Of a DNA stretch of 12,096 nucleotides, positions 1 through 5,594 are shown piece by piece; the first letter of the stretch is position 1; each line of letters starts with the position of its first letter. Made by a program: the position numbers and the translations under genes. The stretch covers positions 1 to 12,096 of the forward strand of contig UQWQ01000063.1 of the NCBI GenBank assembly GCA_900544755.1. The letters are read 5' to 3'. This stretch comes from an uncultured Collinsella sp. (GTDB lineage Bacteria; Actinomycetota; Coriobacteriia; Coriobacteriales; Coriobacteriaceae). Under the pieces are notes generated by a model. That model searched no databases. It was not told the origin of the DNA and saw only the letters and a program-made list of their open reading frames with translations.

Positions 1-1
1 G

Positions 2-331
2 GGGGATCTTCGCTTGAAGGTGACTGACGGCGGCGATGCGTTCCTGCCACTTGGCGAGGAAACGGATGACCCGACGCTGCCCGGCGAGCTCGCCTACATC
101 GATGATGCGGGCGCCGTATGCCGCTGCTGGAACTGGCGCGATGGCGTTCGCACGGCGCTGTCCGACGATTCGGCCGATGCATTCCTGGCGATTGAGTGCG
201 TGGAGCCCGAGCGGATGGGGGATTGCCAGGCTGCCGTTGATCGTCTCGCCGAGTTGCTCGAGCGCTATCTGGGAGCGACGGTTGTCGTTAAGACGCTTGT
301 GACCCGCGACAATCCCTGCGTGGAACTGTAG
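2..331 (+). CDS. B3/B4 tRNA-binding domain protein, C-terminal part (5' end outside window)
   Basis: The reading frame is open from the first bases of the window and ends with TAG at 329-331, so this is the last 109 or so codons of a gene that begins upstream. A TTG at 14 could be taken as a start but has no ribosome binding site, and the frame continues through it with family-like sequence. The residues LPGELAYIDDAGAVCRCWNWRDG, followed by a T-x-L-S-x-x-S-x-x-A-F-L-A-I-E stretch, fit the end of the B3/B4 domain. That domain is known from the editing module of phenylalanyl-tRNA synthetase beta and also occurs as free-standing proteins thought to act on mischarged tRNA or amino acids. The function of the free-standing forms is poorly known. 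The gene is followed 28 bases later by a long palindrome that could end its transcript. Confidence 0.7.
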   Translation, partial: GDLRLKVTDGGDAFLPLGEETDDPTLPGELAYIDDAGAVCRCWNWRDGVRTALSDDSADAFLAIECVEPERMGDCQAAVDRLAELLERYLGATVVVKTLVTRDNPCVEL

Positions 332-359
332 CGACGCCTGCGGATCATGTTCGCCGGTC

Positions 360-400
360 AAAACCACTACAAAGGTGCCTGTCCCCTTTGTGGTGGTTTT
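360..400. repeat. GGGAC-core palindrome, copy 1 (possible bidirectional terminator)
   Basis: Arms of 16 bases (360-375, AAAACCACTACAAAGG, and 385-400) flank a 9-base loop, TGCCTGTCC. The arms pair fully apart from one G-U wobble. On the plus strand the hairpin runs into five T (397-401), and on the minus strand into a T-run as well, so it could terminate transcription both ways. It lies between the B3/B4 gene and the MarR gene. The same element recurs at 1932-1979 and 2345-2392, so it is a dispersed repeat rather than a one-off terminator. Confidence 0.85.
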
Positions 401-402
401 TA

Positions 403-418
403 TGTTGATGGGTCAACA
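403..418. promoter_or_regulatory. 16-bp inverted repeat upstream of the MarR gene, candidate operator
   Basis: TGTTGA-TGGG-TCAACA is a perfect inverted repeat with 6-base arms and a 4-base spacer, about 90 bases upstream of the MarR-family start codon. MarR dimers usually bind 16-20 bp palindromes near their own promoter, so autoregulation is a reasonable inference. No convincing -35/-10 pair was found next to it, and chance occurrence cannot be excluded. Confidence 0.3.
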
Positions 419-504
419 AATGAGGCACGCAGGGCCGGCGGTCGCTGGATACGGCTAAGATGTTTACCCGTTAGCATCATGTAAGCGAAAGGCGGTCGTC
501 TCCC

Positions 505-954
505 ATGCAGCAGAACGACGAGACACGTTTCGAGGACTTTGTCGGACTGATCAGCGGGCTCTACAAGGAGATCCAGCGCATTAAGACATCCGAGGGCGCA
601 AGGCTGGGCCTCAAGGGCTCCGACGTTATGTGCCTGTACTATCTTGAGCGCAGCAAGGACGGCCTGACTGGCGCTGACCTGGCTCGCATGGCAGGCGTGA
701 CCCGTGCCGCCGTCTCGCGCACGCTCGCGCATCTGGAGGAGGGCGGCTACGTCGAGGTCGACGACTCGGGTGATGCAGCCGTTAAGTATCGTGCCCCGGT
801 GCGCCTGACCGCTCTGGGCGGCGAGAGCATGAGCGAGGCGGACCGCATCATTCGCGAGGTGCTCGACACCACCGGTAAGGCTATGGGTGTGGAGCAGCGC
901 GAGCAGATGTATGCGTCGCTGCGTACGATTCTCAACACCCTGCGTGAGATCTAA
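505..954 (+). CDS. MarR-family winged helix-turn-helix transcriptional regulator
   Basis: This 149-residue protein has the usual size for the family. An N-terminal helix (about 5-50) for dimerisation is followed by the winged helix-turn-helix. The segment LTGADLARMAGVTRAAVSRT (54-73) is the DNA-binding helix pair, and LEEGGYVEVDD with the following basic strand (77-100) is the wing. A C-terminal helix (about 105-149) completes the dimer interface. MarR proteins are ligand- or redox-responsive repressors of resistance, efflux or stress genes. No effector or target can be named from the sequence. The start ATG follows a weak purine-rich site (AAAGGCGG). The downstream gene, degV, lies 119 bases away on the same strand and may be co-transcribed. 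A 16-bp inverted repeat at 403-418 is a candidate binding site. Confidence 0.9.
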   Translation: MQQNDETRFEDFVGLISGLYKEIQRIKTSEGARLGLKGSDVMCLYYLERSKDGLTGADLARMAGVTRAAVSRTLAHLEEGGYVEVDDSGDAAVKYRAPVRLTALGGESMSEADRIIREVLDTTGKAMGVEQREQMYASLRTILNTLREI

Positions 955-1073
955 GGCCGCCAAGGCATTTGCTTCCCATTAAAAACTGCATCGTCCCGTT
1001 TGAGCGCGTACGCCGTGCCGGGACATTGCTGTCAAAATTCCCTGCGCGAGACCTGCGCAAGAAAGGATTCGCT

Positions 1074-1928
1074 ATGTCCGTCCGCATTATTACCGATTCC
1101 GCCAGCGATATGTCGCCGGCGGAGCACCCCGCTCTGCGTGTTCTGCCGCTGTCCGTTACCTTTGGCACCGATGTGTATATGGATGGCGTCGACATCGATC
1201 ACCAGCGCTTTTACGAGATGCTCGTGGAGCGCGACGAGCTGCCCAAGACCGGTCAGGTCAACCCGTACGCCTTTTCGCAGGCGATTGCCGAAGCACGTGA
1301 GGCCGGCGACGAGGCGGTGATTATTACCGTGGGTGCCAAACTTTCGGGGACCAATCAGAGCGCCCGTACCGCACTTGCCGAGGCGCCGGGCGGCGACGTG
1401 TATGTGGTTGATAGCAATAACGTTACCCTGGGTGAGCGCGTGCTGGTCGAGTATGCCCTGCGCCTAGTGGACGAGGGCCAGGGCGCGGCCCAGATCGCGG
1501 CGGCTGTCGAGGCCGTCCGTGACCGCGTGGTGGTTATTGGTCTGCTCGAGACGCTGGAGTACCTGGTGCGCGGCGGTCGCCTGTCTGCTGCTGCCGGTGC
1601 CGTGGGTACGCTGCTCAACGTAAAGCCTGTTGTGGCTGCCGAGGACGGTCTGATCGTGCAGCTGGGCAAGGCGCGCGGTTCCAAGAACGGACGTAACCTG
1701 CTCAACCAGAAGGTCGAAAAGGCGGGCGGCATCGACTTTTCCATGCCGCTGGCGCTCGGCTATACGGGCCTTTCGGATGCGGTGCTCAAGAAGTATATCG
1801 AGGACAGCGCGGCACTGTGGGCTGGCCACACCGAGGGCGAACTGCCCGTTCACACCATCGGTGCCACCATCGGCACCCATGTAGGCCCCGGCGCCGTAGC
1901 CGTGGCCTTCTTCCAGCCCGTTAACTAG
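1074..1928 (+). CDS. DegV family protein (fatty-acid-binding)
   Basis: The protein is 284 residues, typical of DegV proteins. I chose the ATG at 1074 because AAGAAAGGA lies 6 bases upstream and because the family begins immediately with the IITDSASDMSP strand (residues 5-15). Other family signatures are VGAKLSGTNQSA (86-97), VVDSNNVTLG (111-120), ETLEYLVRGGRLS (159-171), LLNVKPVV (180-187), the KARGSKNG stretch (199-206) and IGTHVGPGAVAVAFF near the C-terminus. DegV proteins bind a single fatty acid; in Firmicutes some act as FakB, presenting fatty acids to the kinase FakA for phospholipid synthesis. No FakA partner is visible in this window, so a FakB role is only possible. An upstream in-frame extension (from 969) has no ribosome binding site and is not family-like. 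The stop is followed after only 3 bases by a palindromic repeat that may terminate the transcript. Confidence 0.92.
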   Translation: MSVRIITDSASDMSPAEHPALRVLPLSVTFGTDVYMDGVDIDHQRFYEMLVERDELPKTGQVNPYAFSQAIAEAREAGDEAVIITVGAKLSGTNQSARTALAEAPGGDVYVVDSNNVTLGERVLVEYALRLVDEGQGAAQIAAAVEAVRDRVVVIGLLETLEYLVRGGRLSAAAGAVGTLLNVKPVVAAEDGLIVQLGKARGSKNGRNLLNQKVEKAGGIDFSMPLALGYTGLSDAVLKKYIEDSAALWAGHTEGELPVHTIGATIGTHVGPGAVAVAFFQPVN

Positions 1929-1931
1929 CCC

Positions 1932-1979
1932 ACCTGCCAAAACCACCACAAAGGGGACAGGCGCCTTTGTGGTGGTTTA
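1932..1979. repeat. GGGAC-core palindrome, copy 2 (left member of the inverted pair around the MGMT gene)
   Basis: The left arm is 1939-1954 (AAAACCACCACAAAGG), the loop GGACAGGCG is 1955-1963, and the right arm is 1964-1978. The loop is the reverse complement of that in copies 1 and 3, apart from one base, so this copy lies in the opposite orientation. The match to copy 3 continues beyond the hairpin to give 48 positions (1932-1979 against 2345-2392, reversed) with one mismatch, at 1963. It sits 3 bases after the degV stop and 28 bases before the MGMT start. Confidence 0.9.
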
Positions 1980-2007
1980 TGCTATTCCGGGTGGAAAGGA
2001 GCGAGCA

Positions 2008-2328
2008 ATGGCGTCTGAGGGCTTTTTTGAGCGGGTGTACGAGGTGGTCGAGCAGATTCCCGAGGGGATGGTCGCCACGTATGGTCAGGTGGCGCTGCTT
2101 GCTGGACGTCCACGAAGTGCGCGGTACGTGGGGTATGCCCTGCATGGCAATCCGCGTCCCGGCGAGATTCCCTGTTACCGCGTGGTGTTTGCCGATGGCC
2201 GCATATGCGATGGTTTTGCTTTTGGCGGTCCCGATGCTCAACGTGAGCTTTTGCTAGGGGAGGGTGTGGCGTTTAAGGACGACATGCACGTCGACTTGGC
2301 CGCCTCTCGCTGGCCTGCAGGGCTCTAG
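2008..2328 (+). CDS. Short MGMT-family protein (methylated-DNA-cysteine methyltransferase-like) with PCYRV active-site motif
   Basis: The protein is 106 residues, matching the stand-alone C-terminal domain of O6-alkylguanine-DNA alkyltransferases (Ogt/MGMT, and the shorter YbaZ/Atl1-like group). I chose the ATG at 2008 for the strong site GGAAAGGAG about 6 bases upstream. The N-terminal helix and IPEGMVATYGQVALLAG (17-33) carry the helix-turn-helix entry, and RSARYVGYALHGNP (36-49) is the recognition helix with the finger arginine. IPCYRVV (54-60) holds the acceptor cysteine C56. The canonical motif is PCHRV; here histidine is replaced by tyrosine (Y57). True alkyltransferase-like proteins lose the cysteine instead, so this gene is intermediate. 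GFAFGGPDAQRELLLGEGVAF (69-89) matches the family's end. It probably recognises alkylated bases, but repair activity is uncertain. It is framed by two inverted copies of a palindromic repeat. Confidence 0.85.
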   Translation: MASEGFFERVYEVVEQIPEGMVATYGQVALLAGRPRSARYVGYALHGNPRPGEIPCYRVVFADGRICDGFAFGGPDAQRELLLGEGVAFKDDMHVDLAASRWPAGL

Positions 2329-2344
2329 CGGCTCTGCCGTGGCT

Positions 2345-2392
2345 TAAACCACCACAAAGGTGCCTGTCCCCTTTGTGGTGGTTTTGGCAGGT
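2345..2392. repeat. GGGAC-core palindrome, copy 3 (right member of the inverted pair around the MGMT gene)
   Basis: The left arm is 2345-2360, the loop TGCCTGTCC is 2361-2369 (identical to copy 1), and the right arm CCTTTGTGGTGGTTTT is 2370-2385, giving a 15-bp helix. It begins 16 bases after the MGMT stop and ends in four T on the plus strand, so it can serve as that gene's terminator. The extra flank GGCAGGT (2386-2392) is shared, in reverse, only with copy 2. Confidence 0.9.
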
Positions 2393-2659
2393 TTACCGAG
2401 GTTAACTTATGGAGAAGGTATGGCGGCGCGGTTTGTCGCAGCAAAGTAAACCACGGTGAACTATATTGTTTTCAGCAACGGAGCAGGCAATAGGCGATGA
2501 AAAAGCCTGCCCTGTTGAGTTTGATTCGCATTCCTCCCCTCTGTGCGATTCAACGGTGTACTTCGGGAACAGGCCCGCTGGCAACTATCTGCCAGCGGGC
2601 CTGTTCCTGTTTCGGTGAGGATTCAGCCTCACCGTCTATGTTGTGCGAAGGCGCTTTGC
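2393..2659. other. Intergenic stretch between the MGMT gene and trpS; hairpins but no supported gene
   Basis: With copy 3 of the palindrome this makes 331 bases without a supported protein gene between two converging genes. It contains a very strong hairpin at 2566-2607, a 7-bp hairpin at 2614-2633 (GGTGAGG-ATTCAG-CCTCACC) and a weak 6-bp one at 2483-2510. Short open frames here lack family-like sequence or overlap trpS. The central part (2393-2480) is less GC-rich than the surrounding genes and shows nothing I recognise. Confidence 0.6.
2566..2607. terminator. Perfect 18-bp hairpin downstream of trpS, candidate terminator
   Basis: The arms 2566-2583 and 2590-2607 are perfect reverse complements around a 6-base loop (ACTATC). 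It lies about 50 bases beyond the trpS stop on the trpS strand. There is no T-run after the hairpin on either strand (the minus strand continues CGAAG, the plus strand TGTTTCGG), so it may instead be a transcript-end stabiliser or a weak terminator. Confidence 0.5.
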
Positions 2660-3709
2660 CTAGTACACCATGCCCATGGCGTCCTGAACCTCGGCCAGGG
2701 TCTGCTCGGCAATCTCGTTGGCGCGACGGTTGCCCTCGTGCAGCACGTCCTTCACATAGTCCAGATCGTTCTCATAGCGCTGACGACGCTCGCGGATCGG
2801 CGCGAAGTACTCGTTGACGGCCTCGGTCACGTACTTCTTGAGCTGGCCGGAGCCGCCCATGCCAATCTCCTCGGCAATCTCGACCTCGGAACGGCCGGTG
2901 CAGATGGCGGCGGTTGAAAGCAGGCCGGACACGCCGGGGCGATTCTCGGGATCGAACGTGATCATGCGCTCGGAGTCGGTCTGGCTCTTCTTGATGCGCT
3001 TGGCCGTCTCCTCGGCGGTCATCGAGATGTTAATGGCGTTGCCGTAGCTCTTGCTCATCTTGCGCCCGTCCAGGCCGGGCAGCAGCGGGGTCTCGGACAG
3101 CAGCGCGTCGACCTCGGGGAACACCTTGCCGTAACGGTTGTTAAAGCGGCGGGCGATGGTGCGGGTGAGCTCGATGTGCGGCAGCTGGTCGCGACCGACG
3201 GGCACCACATTGCCCTTGCAGAACAGGATGTCGCAGGCCTGGTGCACCGGGTAGGTGAGCAGAAGGCCGGTGAGCTCGTGGCCCGAGGCCTCCATCTCGG
3301 CCTTGACCGTGGGGTTGCGCGCCAGCTCGGCCTCGGAGACCAGCGACAGGAACGGCAGCATGAGCTGGTTTGCGGCGGGTACGGCGGAGTGCGCGTAGAT
3401 CATGGTCTTGTCGGGGTCGATGCCGCAGGCAAGGTAGTCCATGACCATGTTGTACACGTTGTCCTGGATGTGCTCGGTCGTATCGCGGTCAGTGATGACT
3501 TGGTAGTCGGCGATGAGCACGTTGGTCTTGGCGCCCATGTTCTGCAGCTCAACACGGCCCTTGAGGGTGCCGAAGTAGTGACCCAGGTGCAGACGGCCGG
3601 TGGGGCGGTCGCCGGTGAGCATGGTGAACTTCTCGGGCGTTTTGGCCAGGCCCTCGCGAATGGCGTTGCTCTTTTGCAGCGCGACTTCGTAGCTGTTCTC
3701 GTTTGGCAT
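2660..3709 (-). CDS. trpS: Tryptophanyl-tRNA synthetase
   Basis: The protein has 349 residues, normal for bacterial TrpRS. It is a cytoplasmic class I synthetase that charges tRNA-Trp with tryptophan using ATP. I chose the ATG at 3709 because TAGGAG lies just upstream; the longer frame beginning at 3739 has no such site. TGDRPTGRLHLGHYFG (32-47) contains the HIGH signature (HLGH, 41-44). VGRDQLPHIELTR (171-183) lines the active site, and LDGRKMSKSYGNAI (213-226) carries the KMSKS loop. The TGDRPTGRLHLGH form places it in the TrpRS branch seen in many Gram-positives rather than the E. coli-like one. It lies 161 bases downstream of the WecA-like gene on the same strand. That gap contains no T-box-like leader. 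A TATCAT -10-like box at 3741-3746 could give a short leader of its own, but I see no matching -35. Confidence 0.97.
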   Translation of the reverse strand: MPNENSYEVALQKSNAIREGLAKTPEKFTMLTGDRPTGRLHLGHYFGTLKGRVELQNMGAKTNVLIADYQVITDRDTTEHIQDNVYNMVMDYLACGIDPDKTMIYAHSAVPAANQLMLPFLSLVSEAELARNPTVKAEMEASGHELTGLLLTYPVHQACDILFCKGNVVPVGRDQLPHIELTRTIARRFNNRYGKVFPEVDALLSETPLLPGLDGRKMSKSYGNAINISMTAEETAKRIKKSQTDSERMITFDPENRPGVSGLLSTAAICTGRSEVEIAEEIGMGGSGQLKKYVTEAVNEYFAPIRERRQRYENDLDYVKDVLHEGNRRANEIAEQTLAEVQDAMGMVY

Positions 3710-3870
3710 GATTGCTCCTAACGTATGTTCATGGGTCAAGATGATAACGCGTTTATTGGAGGGTCGGGGCGTAAGTACGCGAGGGGCGGGAGAGCGGCGG
3801 CATGTGCGATGGGCGCGGCGTGGCTGCGCGTTTGGCCGGCGGCGCCTGGGCGCAGCCTCGGCAGCTTACC

Positions 3871-5070
3871 CTAGCGCCTGTGGTGGCGCTCCTCCCTGCG
3901 TTCTTCTGCCGCCTGCTCCTCCTGCTTAAAGGCGGGATCGTCGGGGGTGACGAGCTCGTCCTCGTGCGTGCGCTTGTTGTAATGGTGGCGCAGCACGGGC
4001 TCAAACAGGTGCAGGTGCTTGGCAAAGGCCGCCGAGCCAATGGCGAGTACGGTAAAGATGAGCACGCGCATGGGCACCTCGACCTGGTTAATCGCGGCGG
4101 CGCCGGCCGAAAGCATGATGCACCAGGCGTAGATGAGGAGCACTGCCTGCTTTTGGTTGTAGCCCTCTTGGATCAGGCGGTGGTGGATGTGGCCCTTGTC
4201 GGCCTGCCCGATGCTAATGTGGGCGCGCTTGCGGCGCACGATGGCGCTAAACGTGTCGATGATGGGCACGCCGGCAACGATGAGCGGGATGATAAGCGAG
4301 GTGAGCGCGGCGGTGCGGCTCACGTTGAGTAGCGAGATGGAGCCCAGCGCAAAGCCCAGAAGCAGCGACCCCGAGTCGCCCAAGAAGATGCTTGCGGGGT
4401 TGAAGTTGTATCGCAAAAAGGCCAGGCAGGCGCCAAAGAGCGCAATGGAGAGCGCGGCGGCGTCGATGCGGCCCGAGAGAACGGCCATCGAAAACATGGT
4501 GAACGACGCGATGCCGCAGATGCCCGTGGCCAAGCCGTCGAGGCCGTCGATGAGGTTAATGATGTTGGTGAATGCCACCAGATAGATCACGGTGATGGGG
4601 TAGGCGAGCCATCCGAGCATGATCTCGCCGGGGGCAAACGGGTTGACGATGACGCCGATCCGCAGGCCGCCGATACAGGCGATAAGCGCGGCGAGGACCT
4701 GTCCGGCTAGCTTTTGCTTGGGCTTGAGCTGGAAGACGTCGTCGATAGCGCCGGTCGCAAAGATGACGGTAAAAGAAAGCGCAAGTATGGGGTAGCTGAT
4801 GTGCAGACGGGGGTGGGGCACCAAAACGGGCGGCCAACCCAGGTACCAGGTGCCTAGGATTTGCACAATACAGGCAACGACCAGGCCCAAAAACACCGCC
4901 GTTCCGCCCAAACGCGGGATGGGCTTGGTGTTGATGCGGCGCTTAGAAGGATAGTCGACGGCGTCGAGCTTAATTGCCAAGCGCTTGACCAGGGGCACCG
5001 TGAGGAAGGTCGTGATAAAGGCCGCCGCTGCCACGCATAGATACGGTATGTAGCTCGGGGATGAAGCCAT
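3871..5070 (-). CDS. MraY/WecA-family undecaprenyl-phosphate sugar-1-phosphate transferase (WecA/TagO-like)
   Basis: This 399-residue polytopic membrane protein transfers a sugar-1-phosphate, typically GlcNAc-1-P, from its UDP-sugar to undecaprenyl phosphate, the first lipid-linked step of teichoic-acid or other cell-wall polysaccharide synthesis. The first membrane segment is about 7-27, followed by DYPSKRRINTKPIPRLGG (39-56). GAIDDVFQLKPKQKL (107-121) carries the Mg-binding Asp pair D110-D111. NLIDGLDGL (172-180), FNPASIFLGDSGS (223-235) and the cytoplasmic HIHHRL (294-299), typical of the WecA/TagO branch rather than MraY, complete the active site. The C-terminal 40 residues are highly charged and probably cytoplasmic. 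I chose the ATG at 5070 because the preceding frame (to 5190) encodes no family sequence; its ribosome binding site (GGCGG) is weak. The true start could be 5142. The sugar specificity cannot be read from the sequence. Confidence 0.9.
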   Translation of the reverse strand: MASSPSYIPYLCVAAAAFITTFLTVPLVKRLAIKLDAVDYPSKRRINTKPIPRLGGTAVFLGLVVACIVQILGTWYLGWPPVLVPHPRLHISYPILALSFTVIFATGAIDDVFQLKPKQKLAGQVLAALIACIGGLRIGVIVNPFAPGEIMLGWLAYPITVIYLVAFTNIINLIDGLDGLATGICGIASFTMFSMAVLSGRIDAAALSIALFGACLAFLRYNFNPASIFLGDSGSLLLGFALGSISLLNVSRTAALTSLIIPLIVAGVPIIDTFSAIVRRKRAHISIGQADKGHIHHRLIQEGYNQKQAVLLIYAWCIMLSAGAAAINQVEVPMRVLIFTVLAIGSAAFAKHLHLFEPVLRHHYNKRTHEDELVTPDDPAFKQEEQAAEERREERHHRR

Positions 5071-5275
5071 GAATCTAAAAACCGCCAAGCGTCGAAGGAA
5101 AAGGTCAAAGGTTGCTAAGCGCAAAGGGCATAGCCGAACCATGATACTCGACCAAGGGGGGTGCATGGAATTGCACGCAGCGATAATCACGCGCTTACCA
5201 GATATTGGGATGTTGTCGATGGATTGTCGGGATACCGGCGGGGATCCATATGGGCTGTAATGGTGGTTTTCGGCA
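5071..5275. other. Upstream region of the WecA-like gene, no gene recognised
   Basis: This is the left part of a 524-base stretch (5071-5594) without a protein gene. It must contain the promoter of the minus-strand WecA-like gene, but I found no convincing -35/-10 pair. The open frames here are short and unlike any family I know. The rest of the stretch holds the candidate small RNA (5276-5445) and a possible plus-strand promoter (5483-5511). Confidence 0.5.
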
Positions 5276-5445
5276 AATAAAAACCACCCCCCACGTTACG
5301 AAAATGAACCCACCTAAAACAGGTGGGTGCCCTCATCGACTGTTCCAGCGTCCTTAACAACGAAGGATACCTGTACTAGGTACGACTGTGTGGGCTCCCT
5401 AAATAAACGCGACGGTTCACCCAGTTGCTCCGCGGGGGGCGGAAT
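5276..5445 (-). ncRNA. Candidate free-standing structured RNA of about 170 nt, 6S-RNA-like in shape
   Basis: Read on the minus strand, 12 bases at 5442-5431 (CCGCCCCCCGCG) pair without a mismatch (two G-U) with 12 bases at 5295-5284 (CGTGGGGGGTGG), which run straight into TTTTTATTT (5283-5275). The two ends of the RNA thus form one closing helix followed by a U-tract, as in a self-terminating small RNA. Inside are a perfect 8-bp hairpin (ACCCACCT-GTTTT-AGGTGGGT, 5328-5308), TACCT-AGTAC-AGGTA, and TCCTT-CGTTGTT-AAGGA. GCCC and GGGC can close the last two into one arm. A -10 box TATGAT lies 6 bases upstream of the predicted 5' end. The length, lone position, long closing stem and a small hairpin in the 3' half recall 6S RNA, the RNA-polymerase-binding regulator. 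A 6S identity is inference; structured RNA itself is better supported. Confidence 0.5.
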
Positions 5446-5451
5446 ACCTAC

Positions 5452-5480
5452 ATCATAAAGCGGCACTTTATCGATTCCAG
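5452..5480 (-). promoter_or_regulatory. Putative promoter of the structured RNA
   Basis: On the minus strand TATGAT (5457-5452) differs from TATAAT at one base. With 17 bases of spacing, CTGGAA (5480-5475) is a weak -35 with three matches to TTGACA. The start predicted from the -10 falls near 5445, two or three bases before the closing helix of the RNA begins, which supports both calls. Confidence 0.4.
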
Positions 5481-5482
5481 TC

Positions 5483-5511
5483 TTGACATTACAAAAATCG
5501 TGTCGGACGAT
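5483..5511 (+). promoter_or_regulatory. Possible promoter of the radical-SAM gene
   Basis: A consensus -35 TTGACA (5483-5488) is followed after 17 bases by GACGAT (5506-5511), a poor -10 with three matches. It lies about 85 bases upstream of the radical-SAM start. The perfect -35 is the main support. Confidence 0.3.
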
Positions 5512-5594
5512 TACGGCGCCTTGGGCTCGAGCCGTCTGTGCGGTTGGTCCCTTTACGTTTGAGCTGCTGAATCGTTGTTTTGGAGCATGTTTTT

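Noticed and set aside
969..1073. N-terminal extension of DegV by 35 residues
   Set aside because: The upstream start has no ribosome binding site and the extra residues are not DegV-like; the ATG at 1074 has a strong site and starts on the first family strand.
2472..2531. Minus-strand 19-codon frame (MRIKLNRAGFFIAYCLLRC) behind a purine-rich AGGGGAGG
   Set aside because: The purine site is only about one base from the ATG, there is no family match, and it lies downstream of trpS without its own promoter; too weak to call as a gene.
2497..2817. Plus-strand 106-codon frame starting MKKPALL
   Set aside because: It runs into the trpS coding region on the other strand, and its Pro/Arg/Ser-rich composition is that of an antisense shadow.
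3710..3870. Possible T-box or other leader before trpS
   Set aside because: No T-box sequence, specifier hairpin or terminator/antiterminator pair is visible, and the only -10-like box would give a leader of about 25-30 bases.
5262..5288. GGTGGTTTT ... AAAACCACC inverted repeat that resembles the arms of the dispersed palindrome
   Set aside because: The arms occur in the opposite order to the 41-base element and the right half is already used by the 3' end of the candidate RNA, so I do not count it as a fourth copy.
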